Assembly (NCBI GenBank): GCA_030157785.1
Contig: JAOAUC010000037.1
Coordinates: 104,714-168,713, forward strand
Direction: 5' to 3'
DNA length: 64,000 bases
Source: Zoogloea oleivorans
GTDB taxonomy: Bacteria > Pseudomonadota > Gammaproteobacteria > Burkholderiales > Rhodocyclaceae
A program made the translations under genes and the position numbers. Position 1 is the stretch's first letter. The number at the start of each line of letters is the position of its first letter. Positions 37,101 to 45,103 of this stretch are shown one piece after another. The notes beneath the pieces are model-generated. The model was given only the letters and a program-made list of their open reading frames with translations, was not told where the DNA came from and ran no database searches.

Positions 37101-38808
37101 CCTTCTGGGCCGTGATGTCGACGATTACGCCCAGGAGGCCGCCCGGCTCGCCGCTGGCAAGGCGGAAGCCGGTGACCCAGTAGAGCGTGTCGTGCTGTTT
37201 GCCGTCGGCGAAGGGGATGCGGCTTTCGCGGTGGAGGGTTCCGGCACTCGAAATGATGTCCTGATCCTCGTTCTGGTAAGCGATGCGCTCATCGGAAGGC
37301 AGGTAGGGCAGTTCAAGAACGTTCTTGCCGATGAGAAAGCCGCGGGTGGTGCCGAAGGCTTCTTCGTAGGCCCGGTTGCAGCCGAGGAAGCGGGCGTCCG
37401 GCCCCTTGTAGAAAACCGGGCTGGGCAGGGCGTCGAGCAAGACCTGGATGAACAGCAACTGGTCGGCAATGGCCTCGCTCTTGCCGGCGAGCTGCCGGGT
37501 TCGTTCCAAGACCCGTTCTTCCAGCCGTACCCTGCTTTGGGCGAGCTCTTCGGCGGCATTGCTTAGCTGCACGCGCATGCGCTCCTGGGATTCGGCCAGT
37601 TCGGCGATTTCCTGCCAAGGGGCGTCGAGCGGTTGATTGGGGGATAGATCGAGGCGGCCGATGCGCTCGCTGCGTTCGACAATGGTTGCGAGGGCGGTTT
37701 CGATGCGTCGGGAGACCTTGCGGGCGAGGTGGGCTGCGGCTGCGGCGCTCAAGACGATGAGAAGCGCGAGTACCGGGGCCACGTCATGCAGGCGGGCGGG
37801 GATGAAGTCGGCCTCGCGAGCGAAGCCGCCAACCCACCATTGCTGCGCGCCCAGCTTGAGGGGGACGAACTGGGCGAGCCAGGTTTCGTTCTCGTTTTCA
37901 AACTTGAGGGTGCTTTCGCCCTTCTGACCGGCGTCGAGCCAGTGGGCGTAGCCGTGGGTCAGAAAATCCACATTCAGGGCAGCGGCCGGCTGCAGGACGG
38001 CGTCACGGCGGTCGGAAACATTGGCGAAGCGGGGATAGCGCGGCACGCCCACCACTTCACCCGCGTCGGTCAGCACCACGCTGCCTCCCCGTTCGCCGAC
38101 CGGGGTGTCGACGGTGAGGCGTGACAGGTCTGCAAGGAGCACATCGAAGGCCAGAACATGGGTTTTGCCATCGGCGCCGCGCCAGCGGGTGGATACGGTG
38201 ATGCCACCGTCGCCGGTAGTGAGCAGGCGATAGGGGGCTGTCCAGGCCAGGAAATCGTCGCTCGCCGCCTTGTGGGTGGCCTCGAACCATGGGCGATTGC
38301 GCGGATCGTAGTGTCCGTCTTTCCATTCCTCGCCGAGTAGTTTTCCGGTGGGGGACCAACGCAGCCAGCGGTTGCCCTTGTCTTGCGTGGCGGGCTGGGT
38401 GATGCGATTGCGCCAGCCGTCCGGCTCCCGCATAACCATGATTTCCCGGCCGTCGGCGTCGGCCAGATGGATCGAGGAAATCTGCGCGTCGCTGGCCAGG
38501 AGCGGGGTCATGAGTGCGTTGAAGCCCGCAACATCGTCGAGCCGGAGGCGCTCGGACTGGCCCCAGGAGCGTGCCGTGCGCAGCTGGGTTTCCATGCGGT
38601 GGAAGCTTCGCTCGGCCTCCGACTGGATGTGCCGGGTGGCCAGATCGAGCTGGACCCGGGCGAGGGCCTGGGTGGCCGGGGCGACGATCAGAAAATGAAA
38701 GGCGGTGCCGAAGACCAGCAGGCAGGCGATGAAGGTCGCGGACATGCGCCACAGCAGGCTGCGCGCAAGGCGTGGCGGTCGGCGGCCGCTGGTCGTGGGG
38801 GTCGGCAT
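34138..38808 (-). CDS. Hybrid sensor histidine kinase with PAS x3, two receivers and HPt
   Basis: A 1556-residue phosphorelay kinase. Order seen: helix one (about 25-45); a Cache-like periplasmic sensor to about 340; helix two (about 342-360); a HAMP-like linker; three PAS domains (about 455-570, 585-690, 705-815); HisKA with His842 in NMSHEIRTPMN; an ATPase domain; two receivers (VLMDLRMPGQNG and VLMDLQMPEMDG); and a C-terminal HPt with RLAHTLRGTAANLG. It starts 10 bases after the class II aldolase stop and precedes the HD-GYP regulator, the probable final acceptor. The signal is unknown. Confidence 0.93.
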   Translation of the reverse strand: MPTPTTSGRRPPRLARSLLWRMSATFIACLLVFGTAFHFLIVAPATQALARVQLDLATRHIQSEAERSFHRMETQLRTARSWGQSERLRLDDVAGFNALMTPLLASDAQISSIHLADADGREIMVMREPDGWRNRITQPATQDKGNRWLRWSPTGKLLGEEWKDGHYDPRNRPWFEATHKAASDDFLAWTAPYRLLTTGDGGITVSTRWRGADGKTHVLAFDVLLADLSRLTVDTPVGERGGSVVLTDAGEVVGVPRYPRFANVSDRRDAVLQPAAALNVDFLTHGYAHWLDAGQKGESTLKFENENETWLAQFVPLKLGAQQWWVGGFAREADFIPARLHDVAPVLALLIVLSAAAAAHLARKVSRRIETALATIVERSERIGRLDLSPNQPLDAPWQEIAELAESQERMRVQLSNAAEELAQSRVRLEERVLERTRQLAGKSEAIADQLLFIQVLLDALPSPVFYKGPDARFLGCNRAYEEAFGTTRGFLIGKNVLELPYLPSDERIAYQNEDQDIISSAGTLHRESRIPFADGKQHDTLYWVTGFRLASGEPGGLLGVIVDITAQKDAERIARAAEERSRQMLESSPIAVVINRPDGTPLFANTRALVLAGTDMATFMQKPVTHWFRDPSAGEKSIAMLRDGRPVRDVEIEFQNIDGKPFWTLMTMEQIDVRGTPALISWCYDITARKTVEQELRKLSLAVEQSPSMLVITNPGGAIQYANPRFRQVTGFTAAELAGTLPDLVDAKGLPFEFHAEQWHELKTRGLWRRECQLRRHTGEPLWVGISVSGLAEDSGEITHCIWVLEDLALYRQAVDTLREAKRLAEEAAESKARFLANMSHEIRTPMNAIIGLANLCLGTELPPRQRDYVSKIHGAGTSLLGVVNDILDFSKIEAGKLNLEQTSFALDDVLDNVLTFVAQKAQEKGLELILQVSPDVPQDLLGDPLRLGQILTNLLGNAVKFTDQGEVQLRVDTVDQDSHRARLRFEVCDSGIGMNAEQLGRLFEAFAQADDSMTRRFGGTGLGLSISRHLVELMGGHIDVSSTPGKGSCFSFSIHFELAERRTPKALPGMLEGLRVLVVDDHPVARTVLLELLRNFPFRSEAVESAAEAITAVRRADSGDRFGLVLMDLRMPGQNGIEATRRIKQDRSLASPPTVILLTAFGDDNTAGDAADAGADAYLHKPATASTLLDTIVGAFGIGAGPRLSSDEAPHPARSLAGLRILVVEDNDINQQIARGLLEKMGVTVSVVNNGRIAVDTVLGAGPDTFDLVLMDLQMPEMDGLEATRRIRLDTRFARLPIVAMTAHAMADQRQRCVEAGMNDHVAKPIVLEHLVDAILRHTQKVARPQRALALPASPTPASADLPDLPGLNVAAALRRVGNEPASYLSLLRRFVSSQADCPDRINAALASGHIAEAERLAHTLRGTAANLGAGALQEAAAQLEMALRKGVAPEAAQRNMADELAALRKMLESALPSSSDADKPTPPLGKNELNRAIDVLMRLIESADGDAPAQFRSIRPDLITRIGHEETAGISNALQHYDYDQALAHLRRALQNT

Positions 38809-38818
38809 CGGGTTGTGT

Positions 38819-39484
38819 TCAGTCGGCGGCGGCGTCAGGGATGGCTGGCCGGGGCCGGCCGTAGGTGCTGAATTTTTCGATGACTTCAGCCATTTCGGCG
38901 GGCGAAAGGATGGCCGGCTCGCCGAGCTGACAGGCGCGCCAGTATTGTTCGCAAAGGGTTTCGAACTCGATGGCGAGGGCCAGGGTGTGGCGCAGGTCGC
39001 GGCCGAAAACCAGCATGCCGTGATTGGCCAGCAGGCAGGCGTTGCGTCCTTCGAGGGCGGTCAGGGCGCCTTCGGACAAGGCCTGGGTGCCAAAGGTGGC
39101 GTAGGGGGCGCAACGGATGTTGTCTCCGCCGAAGCGGGCGATCATGTAATGAAAGGCCGGAATCGGGCGACGGTGACAGGCAAGGGCGGTGGCGAAGGCG
39201 GAGTGGGCATGGAGGACGGCGCCGGCTTCCGGGTGGGCGGCAAAGATATCCCGGTGAAAGCGCCATTCGCTGGACGGGGCGAAGGCCCCCTGCCAACTGC
39301 CGTCCATGGCCACCAGGGCCATGTCGGCAGCGCTGCAGTCTTCGTAGTCGCGGCCGGTCGGGGTGATCAGGAAGCCCCGGGCACAGCGCACGCTGGCGTT
39401 GCCGGCGGTGCCGGCGTTGAGTCCGCTGCTTACCATGCTGTGGGCGGTGGCGAGCAGGCCTTCGCGCAGTACGTTCTCGTTCAT
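38819..39484 (-). CDS. Class II aldolase/adducin family protein, methylthio-sugar pathway
   Basis: A protein of 221 residues. Two adjacent ATGs exist; the second (39484) lies six bases after GGAGG and is preferred. The metal-binding class II aldolase motifs are present: GTAGNASVR, SEWRFHRDIF, AVLHAHSAFATALACH and ANHGMLVFG, with His residues for the divalent metal. It follows mtnA by 22 bases. Either it is methylthioribulose-1-phosphate dehydratase (MtnB), the next step of methionine salvage, or the related aldolase that splits the same sugar to dihydroxyacetone phosphate and methylthioacetaldehyde. Sequence by eye does not separate the two. Confidence 0.82.
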   Translation of the reverse strand: MNENVLREGLLATAHSMVSSGLNAGTAGNASVRCARGFLITPTGRDYEDCSAADMALVAMDGSWQGAFAPSSEWRFHRDIFAAHPEAGAVLHAHSAFATALACHRRPIPAFHYMIARFGGDNIRCAPYATFGTQALSEGALTALEGRNACLLANHGMLVFGRDLRHTLALAIEFETLCEQYWRACQLGEPAILSPAEMAEVIEKFSTYGRPRPAIPDAAAD

Positions 39485-39506
39485 CATGGGCCTCCGATAA
39501 TTGTGG

Positions 39507-40562
39507 TCAGCGATGTTCAAGGGATGCGAGGGCGCCCGGCGGGTAGATGCCAAACTCGCAGATTATGCCATTCAGCAGGCCTGCCGGTGTGACATCGAAA
39601 GCCGGATTGCAAGCTGCGGTGCGGGTTTCGGCAATACGTACCGTTGCCGGAGCGCCATTTTCCAAGAGGCCTGTAAGCACCCGGATTTCCTCGGCGCCAC
39701 GTTCTTCAATGGGGATCGCCTTGCCCTCGGGGCAGTTGAAGTCGATGGTCGAACGGGGTGCTGCCACATAGAAAGGAACGCTGTGGGCCCGGGCGGCGAG
39801 GGCCTTGAGATAGGTGCCGACCTTGTTGGCGGCGTCACCATTGGCGGCGACGCGGTCAGCGCCGACGATGACGCAATCGACGCGGCCATTGGCCATCAGC
39901 CAGCCGGCGGCGTTGTCGGCAATCAGCGTGTGGGGTACGCCGGCGCGGTCGAGCTCCCAGGCGGTGAGCAGGCCCTGGTTGCGCGGGCGGGTTTCGCTGA
40001 CCCACACGTGCACATCGAGCCCGGCGGCGTGGGCGGCGTAGATGGGGGCGAGGGCGGTGCCGTGGCCGCAGGTGGCCAGCCAGCCGGCGTTGCAGTGGGT
40101 CATGATCTGCAGCGGCTTGCGTCCTTCGTCCTGCAGTGCGCGCAGGATGCCGAGGCCGTGCTGGCCGATGGCGGCGTTGGCGGCGGCGTCGCCGGCGCGG
40201 ATGGCTTCCGCCTCGGCCCACGCCGCGGTGCCGCGGGTGGCGGGGGGAACCAGGCGGAGGGCGGCGAGCATGCGGTCGAGCGCCCAGTGCAGGTTGACCG
40301 CGGTCGGGCGCGTCTGGCGCAGGCAGGCGTCGGCGGCGCTGAGGGCCGCGTCCGACGCGTCGTGGCGCAGGGCCAGCGCAATGCCGAAGGCTGCGGTGGC
40401 GCCGATCAGCGGAGCGCCGCGCACCTGCATGTCGCGAATCGCGCTGGCGGTGGCCTCAAGGCTGTCGAGGCGAATGAAGCACTCCTGATAGGGCAGGCGG
40501 GTCTGGTCGAGGATGAGAACCTGGTCGCCATCGCGGCGCAGGGTGGGGCAGCTGTCGGACAC
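39507..40562 (-). CDS. mtnA: S-methyl-5-thioribose-1-phosphate isomerase
   Basis: A 351-residue protein from GTG 40562, preceded by AAGGA; the frame runs open to 40934 but without homology. It converts methylthioribose-1-phosphate to methylthioribulose-1-phosphate, the isomerase step in recycling methylthioadenosine. The catalytic Cys lies in THCNAGWLAT and the catalytic Asp in IVGADRVAANGD; MQVRGAPLIGATAAFG is another strong family signature. It heads a minus-strand run with the class II aldolase and diverges from a methionine aminotransferase, the last enzyme of the same salvage route. Confidence 0.94.
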   Translation of the reverse strand: MSDSCPTLRRDGDQVLILDQTRLPYQECFIRLDSLEATASAIRDMQVRGAPLIGATAAFGIALALRHDASDAALSAADACLRQTRPTAVNLHWALDRMLAALRLVPPATRGTAAWAEAEAIRAGDAAANAAIGQHGLGILRALQDEGRKPLQIMTHCNAGWLATCGHGTALAPIYAAHAAGLDVHVWVSETRPRNQGLLTAWELDRAGVPHTLIADNAAGWLMANGRVDCVIVGADRVAANGDAANKVGTYLKALAARAHSVPFYVAAPRSTIDFNCPEGKAIPIEERGAEEIRVLTGLLENGAPATVRIAETRTAACNPAFDVTPAGLLNGIICEFGIYPPGALASLEHR

Positions 40563-40698
40563 GGCGATTTCCTTGTTGGATATCCGCGCGATTGTATCGG
40601 GGCATCTCCGCCCGGTGCAGGCAAATGCGGGTTCGGCGCAACTGGCCGGCGGGTTCCTCATCTGCCAGAATCCGCGGGCCTGATCCGGAGCCCTTGCC

Positions 40699-41859
40699 AT
40701 GCCGTCCTTTCCCGCCGCCGTCGTATCCCGCCTGCCCGCCGTGGGCACTACCATTTTCACGACCATGAGCCGCCTCGCCCAGGAGTGCGGGGCGATCAAC
40801 CTGTCGCAGGGTTTTCCCGACTTCAGCGCCGAGGACGTGCTCTTCGAGCGGGTTGCACACTGGATGCGCGCCGGGCACAACCAGTACGCGCCGATGGCCG
40901 GTGTGCTGGCCCTGCGCCAGGCGATTGCCGCCAAGGTGCGGGCGCTGTACGGCGCCGACTACGACCCCGAGCACGAGATCACCGTGACCGCCGGGGCGAC
41001 CCAGGCGCTGTTCACTGCGGTGGCGGCGCTGGTCCATCCGGGCGATGAGGTGATTGTCTTCGAGCCGGTTTACGATTCCTATGTGCCGGCGATTGAACTG
41101 CAGGGCGGCGTTGTGCGCCGGGCCCGGCTGGCCGCGCCCGATTACCGTCCCGACTGGCAGGCGGTGCGCGCACTCGTGTCGCCGCGCACGCGGATGATCA
41201 TGATCAACACGCCCCACAACCCCACCGGCACGGTGTGGACCGAGGCCGACCTGAACGAGCTGGCGGCGCTGACCCGCGATACCGGCATCATCGTGGTGGC
41301 CGACGAGGTGTACGAGCACATTGTCTTTGACGGTGTCCGCCACCAGAGTGCGGCGCTTTACCCGGAGCTGGCTGCACGCAGTGTGATCGTCTCCAGCTTC
41401 GGCAAGACCTATCACGTGACCGGCTGGAAGGTGGGCTACGTGCTGGCGCCACGGGAGCTGATGGCCGAGTTTCGCAAGGTGCACCAGTTCAACGTGTTCA
41501 CCGTGAATACCCCGGTGCAACTGGCCCTGGCCGATTACATGGCTGACGCCTCGCGACACCTGCAGCTGGCCGACTTCTATCAAACCAAACGGGATTTTTT
41601 CCGGGCCGGGTTGGCGGGCACGCGCTTTGAACTGCTGCCCTGCGCCGGCACTTACTTCCAGACTGCCCGCTACACCGCCATCTCCGACGCGCCGGATACC
41701 GAGTTCGTCGATTGGCTGACCCGCGAGGTGGGTGTGGCGGCGATTCCGCTGTCGGCTTTCTTCGGCGATGGACGTGACGAGAAGGTGATTCGCTTCTGTT
41801 TTGCCAAGCGTGACGAGACCCTGTCGGCGGCTTTCGAGCGGCTGCTACGCTTCTGCTAA
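40699..41859 (+). CDS. Methionine aminotransferase-like PLP enzyme
   Basis: A 386-residue fold I aminotransferase of the YbdL/methionine aminotransferase type. INLSQGFPDF near the N-terminus, NTPHNPTGTVW in the middle and the PLP-binding Lys in SSFGKTYHVTGWKVGY are the landmarks. In methionine salvage this enzyme aminates 4-methylthio-2-oxobutyrate to methionine. It diverges from mtnA across about 136 bases, which supports that role, although kynurenine or other aminotransferase activities are known in close relatives. The PP0621-type gene follows after 30 bases. Confidence 0.88.
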   Translation: MPSFPAAVVSRLPAVGTTIFTTMSRLAQECGAINLSQGFPDFSAEDVLFERVAHWMRAGHNQYAPMAGVLALRQAIAAKVRALYGADYDPEHEITVTAGATQALFTAVAALVHPGDEVIVFEPVYDSYVPAIELQGGVVRRARLAAPDYRPDWQAVRALVSPRTRMIMINTPHNPTGTVWTEADLNELAALTRDTGIIVVADEVYEHIVFDGVRHQSAALYPELAARSVIVSSFGKTYHVTGWKVGYVLAPRELMAEFRKVHQFNVFTVNTPVQLALADYMADASRHLQLADFYQTKRDFFRAGLAGTRFELLPCAGTYFQTARYTAISDAPDTEFVDWLTREVGVAAIPLSAFFGDGRDEKVIRFCFAKRDETLSAAFERLLRFC

Positions 41860-41889
41860 ACTGGCCCGGAACCCTGTGGAGCCCCCGCC

Positions 41890-42153
41890 GTGCGCAATAT
41901 TCTTCTTTTCATCCTCGTCCTGATTGGCATTTTCTACGTGCGCCGCGCCTTGCGCCGGACCGGCAAGACCGGTGATCGGGCCGCCGACGAGACCCGTGAC
42001 GCCCCGGCAGATGCACCGCGGGAGGAACTTGTCATCGAGCAGATGGTGCCCTGCGCTCATTGCGGTCTGCATGTCCCGGAGAGCGAGGGACTGCGCGGTT
42101 CGGGTGGTTTCTTCTGCTCGGAGGAGCACCGCCGTCTCGGTTCCCGCCCGTGA
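41890..42153 (+). CDS. PP0621-type small membrane-anchored zinc-ribbon protein
   Basis: An 87-residue protein read from GTG 41890. One N-terminal helix (ILLFILVLIGIFYV) anchors it; the C-terminal part holds a ribbon-like metal site, CAHCGLHVPESEG ... FFCSEEHRR, with Cys-x2-Cys and a distal Cys and His. Small proteins of this kind precede pilS in many betaproteobacteria and pseudomonads. Its stop overlaps the pilS start by four bases (GTGA). The function is unknown; context suggests a link to the PilS/PilR sensory pair. Confidence 0.83.
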   Translation: MRNILLFILVLIGIFYVRRALRRTGKTGDRAADETRDAPADAPREELVIEQMVPCAHCGLHVPESEGLRGSGGFFCSEEHRRLGSRP

Positions 42154-43733
42154 AATTCAGCAGCGCTGACGCAGGGAGCCTTTACCCTGCCGACGGTGTC
42201 GTCCGGGCAGAGCCCCTGCGCTACCTGAACCTTTTTCGCCTGATTCTCGCCGGCCTGTTCCTGGTGGCGGGGCGGTCCCTGCAGCTCGGCGGGGATTCGC
42301 CGACCCTGTTTGTGGCCGCATCCTTCACTTATCTGGCGGCGGTGCTGATTCTCGGTTTTCCCGATGCAGCCCGGCTGCTCGGTACGAACCGGCTGGTGAC
42401 GCTGCAGGTGCTGGTGGATATCACGCTGCTGACACTCATCATGTGGGCCAGCGGCGGCTACCGTAGCGGGATTCCCACCTTGATCCTGGTTGCCCTGGCC
42501 GGGGCCGGGCTGGTCGGGCAGAGCCGCATGGTGCTGTTTTATGCGGCCTATGCGTCGGTGGCGGCCTTGCTGGAAAACGGTTTCCGTTTTTTGTCGGGGC
42601 GCGAGTCGGTGGATTTCTTCACCGTCGGTATCACCTGCATCGGCTTCTTTGCCATTGCCCAGGTGGCACGCCTGCTGGCCCAGCGGGCCATCGCCAACGA
42701 AGATCTGGCCCGCCAGCGGGGGGCAGACCTGGCCAACCAGTTACGTCTCAACCGGCAGATCATTCAGGACATGCAGGATGGCGTGCTGGTGGTCGGGGAA
42801 GGCGGAGTCATCCGCCAGTTCAATCCGCAGGCCATTGCCTTGCTTGGCCCCGGCTTGCGCGACGGTGGCACCCTGAAGGAATGCGCCCCGGCCCTCGAGC
42901 GCGAATTGCAGCGGCGCGACGAACGGGGTGATTCGGCCCACAGCGTGCGCGCCGACAGCAGCGGCATGATGTTGCTGGCCCGCTTTCTCCCGGCGGGCGA
43001 GGCCAACGAAACCCTGATCTACCTGGAAGACTTCGGCCGTATCCACCGCCAGATCCAGCAGGTCAAGCTGGCCGCGCTGGGGCGGCTGACTGCCAGTATT
43101 GCCCACGAGATCCGCAACCCGCTGGCCTCGGTGTCGCAGGCCGCCGAGTTGTTGATGGACGAAAAACGCAGTGAAATGCAGGCGCGGCTGATCCGCATCA
43201 TCGGCAACAACGCCCAGCGGATCGACCGCCTCGTCGGGGATGTGCTGGCCCTCGGGAGGCGCGACGAGGCTCTGCCCGAGGCTCTGCCGCTGGCCGCATT
43301 TGTTGACGAATTCCTGGAGGAGTTCTCGGTTGCCGAGGCGGGCGTGGATCACGGCATTGTCGTCAGCAGCGTGCGCCCGGGACTCGAGATATTCATGGAC
43401 CGGGCGCATCTTCGGCAGATCCTCTGGAACCTGGTCGGCAATGCCCGGCGGCATTGCAGCGGCAAGCCCGCTGCGGTGAAAATCGATGGCGTGCTGCTCG
43501 ACGACGGCCGGGTGGCGCTGGATGTGTCCGATGATGGCCCGGGGATTCCGGAAAACCTCCGGGCGCAGGTTTTCGAGCCCTTTTTTACCACCCATTCAAA
43601 AGGAACCGGCCTGGGCTTGTACATCGCCCGGGAGCTGGCCGAGGCCAACGGTGTCGTGCTTGAATTGTGCGGCAACGCGCCGTCTGCACTGCCTGGTGCC
43701 CATTTCCGAATTACCGGACACGTCAAACCATGA
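42150..43733 (+). CDS. pilS: Sensor histidine kinase of the PilS type
   Basis: A 527-residue sensor kinase from GTG 42150. About six membrane helices fill the first 190 residues; a PAS-like segment follows (IIQDMQDGVLVVGEGGVIRQF). The dimerisation helix carries the phospho-acceptor His in SIAHEIRNPLASV, and the ATPase domain shows DDGPGIPENL and THSKGTGLGLYIA. PilS phosphorylates PilR to switch on type IV pilus (pilA) transcription. It overlaps pilR by four bases. No pil structural genes are in the window, so the target is elsewhere. Confidence 0.92.
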   Translation: MKFSSADAGSLYPADGVVRAEPLRYLNLFRLILAGLFLVAGRSLQLGGDSPTLFVAASFTYLAAVLILGFPDAARLLGTNRLVTLQVLVDITLLTLIMWASGGYRSGIPTLILVALAGAGLVGQSRMVLFYAAYASVAALLENGFRFLSGRESVDFFTVGITCIGFFAIAQVARLLAQRAIANEDLARQRGADLANQLRLNRQIIQDMQDGVLVVGEGGVIRQFNPQAIALLGPGLRDGGTLKECAPALERELQRRDERGDSAHSVRADSSGMMLLARFLPAGEANETLIYLEDFGRIHRQIQQVKLAALGRLTASIAHEIRNPLASVSQAAELLMDEKRSEMQARLIRIIGNNAQRIDRLVGDVLALGRRDEALPEALPLAAFVDEFLEEFSVAEAGVDHGIVVSSVRPGLEIFMDRAHLRQILWNLVGNARRHCSGKPAAVKIDGVLLDDGRVALDVSDDGPGIPENLRAQVFEPFFTTHSKGTGLGLYIARELAEANGVVLELCGNAPSALPGAHFRITGHVKP

Positions 43734-45103
43734 CCCACAACGAAAGGCGGGCTCGCCCCAGCGGGCCGGACGTCCTCATCGTCGATGACGAGGACGACAT
43801 CCGAGAATTGCTCGAGCTGACCTTGCTGCGCCTCGGCCTGGTCAGCGACGGGGCGGCCAATCTGGCCGAAGCCCGTCGCCTGCTCGACGAGAAACGTTAC
43901 CGGCTGTGCCTGACCGACATGCGCCTGCCCGATGGCAACGGACTGGACCTGGTGCGCTACATCTCCGAGAACGTACGCGACCTGCCGGTGGCCGTGATTA
44001 CAGCCTTCGGCAGCATGGACAACGCGGTGACGGCCCTCAAGGCGGGGGCTTTCGATTACCTCTCCAAACCGGTTTCCATCGACCAGTTGCGCGCGCTGGT
44101 GAAGTCGGTGTTTTCCGTTTCGGCCAACGACGACGACAGCGGACGCAAGGACACCTCCAGTCTGATCGGCGACTCACCGGCGATGGTCCAGGTGCGTTCC
44201 CTGATCGAGAAGCTGGCCAGGAGTCAGGCCCCGGTGTTCATCTCCGGCGAGTCGGGGAGCGGCAAGGAGCGGGCGGCGCGGATGATCCACGACCTGGGAC
44301 CGCGGGCGGCCGCACCCTTCGTGGCAGTTAACTGCGGGGCAATCCCCGAGAACCTGATGGAGAGCGAGTTCTTCGGAGCCAGGAAGGGCGCCTTTACCGG
44401 CGCCGACTGCGACCGGGAGGGTTTCTTCCAAGCGGCCCACGGGGGCACCCTGTTTCTCGACGAGGTGGGCGATCTGCCCTTGCCGATGCAGGTCAAGTTG
44501 CTGCGGGCGATCCAGGAAAAGAAGTTCCGCCGGCTCGGCGACACAGTGGAGAGTGCCGTCGATGTGCGCATTCTCAGTGCTACCCACCAGAACCTGAAGG
44601 CCATGGTCGAGGCCTCGCGCTTTCGCCAGGACTTGTTCTATCGCCTCAACGTGATCGAGCTGCGCATGCCGGCCCTGCGGGAGCGCAGCGAGGACATCCC
44701 CCAATTGGCCGATATCCTGCTGGCCCGTCTCGCCGAGTCTTCCGGCCTGCCGCTGGCGCGCCTCAGCCCGGGCGCCATCGAGGCGCTGATGGGGTGCTCC
44801 TTTCCCGGCAACGTGCGGGAGCTTGAGAACATCCTCGAACGGGCGATGGCCCTGTCGAGCGGCGAACTCATCCAGGCTGAGGATCTGCTTCTCGATCCGG
44901 CCGACATGGGCGAAGCCAGTCATTTGGCCCCCGCCGCGGCGGGTGGCGCAGATTTGCAGGATTATCTGGACGAGATGGAGCGCAAAGCCATCGAGGAGGC
45001 GCTCGAGAAGTCGGGCGGCAACCGCACGGCGGCCGCCCGCACGCTCGGCGTGACCTTCCGGTCGCTGCGTTACCGCCTGGAACGCCTGGGCATGAAGGAG
45101 TGA
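43730..45103 (+). CDS. pilR: Sigma-54-dependent response regulator PilR
   Basis: A 457-residue NtrC-family activator from the ATG at 43730, overlapping pilS. The receiver has Asp63 in LTDMRLPDGNG. The AAA+ domain has Walker A GESGSGKE (173-180) and the sigma-54-contacting GAFTGA loop (220-225). The C-terminal Fis-type helix-turn-helix reads TAAARTLGVTFRSLRYRLER. It is expected to activate pilA from a sigma-54 promoter in response to PilS. The stop overlaps the transporter-kinase gene by four bases (GTGA), so the next two-component pair is probably co-transcribed. Confidence 0.93.
   Translation: MTHNERRARPSGPDVLIVDDEDDIRELLELTLLRLGLVSDGAANLAEARRLLDEKRYRLCLTDMRLPDGNGLDLVRYISENVRDLPVAVITAFGSMDNAVTALKAGAFDYLSKPVSIDQLRALVKSVFSVSANDDDSGRKDTSSLIGDSPAMVQVRSLIEKLARSQAPVFISGESGSGKERAARMIHDLGPRAAAPFVAVNCGAIPENLMESEFFGARKGAFTGADCDREGFFQAAHGGTLFLDEVGDLPLPMQVKLLRAIQEKKFRRLGDTVESAVDVRILSATHQNLKAMVEASRFRQDLFYRLNVIELRMPALRERSEDIPQLADILLARLAESSGLPLARLSPGAIEALMGCSFPGNVRELENILERAMALSSGELIQAEDLLLDPADMGEASHLAPAAAGGADLQDYLDEMERKAIEEALEKSGGNRTAAARTLGVTFRSLRYRLERLGMKE

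Noticed and set aside
40563..40934. Upstream extension of the mtnA frame to 40934
   Set aside because: It overlaps the start of the methionine aminotransferase on the other strand; the GTG at 40562 has a ribosome site and the expected N-terminus.
39501..41048. A 515-codon open frame on plus across mtnA and the divergent promoter
   Set aside because: It spans two well-supported genes in another frame or strand and has no family features.
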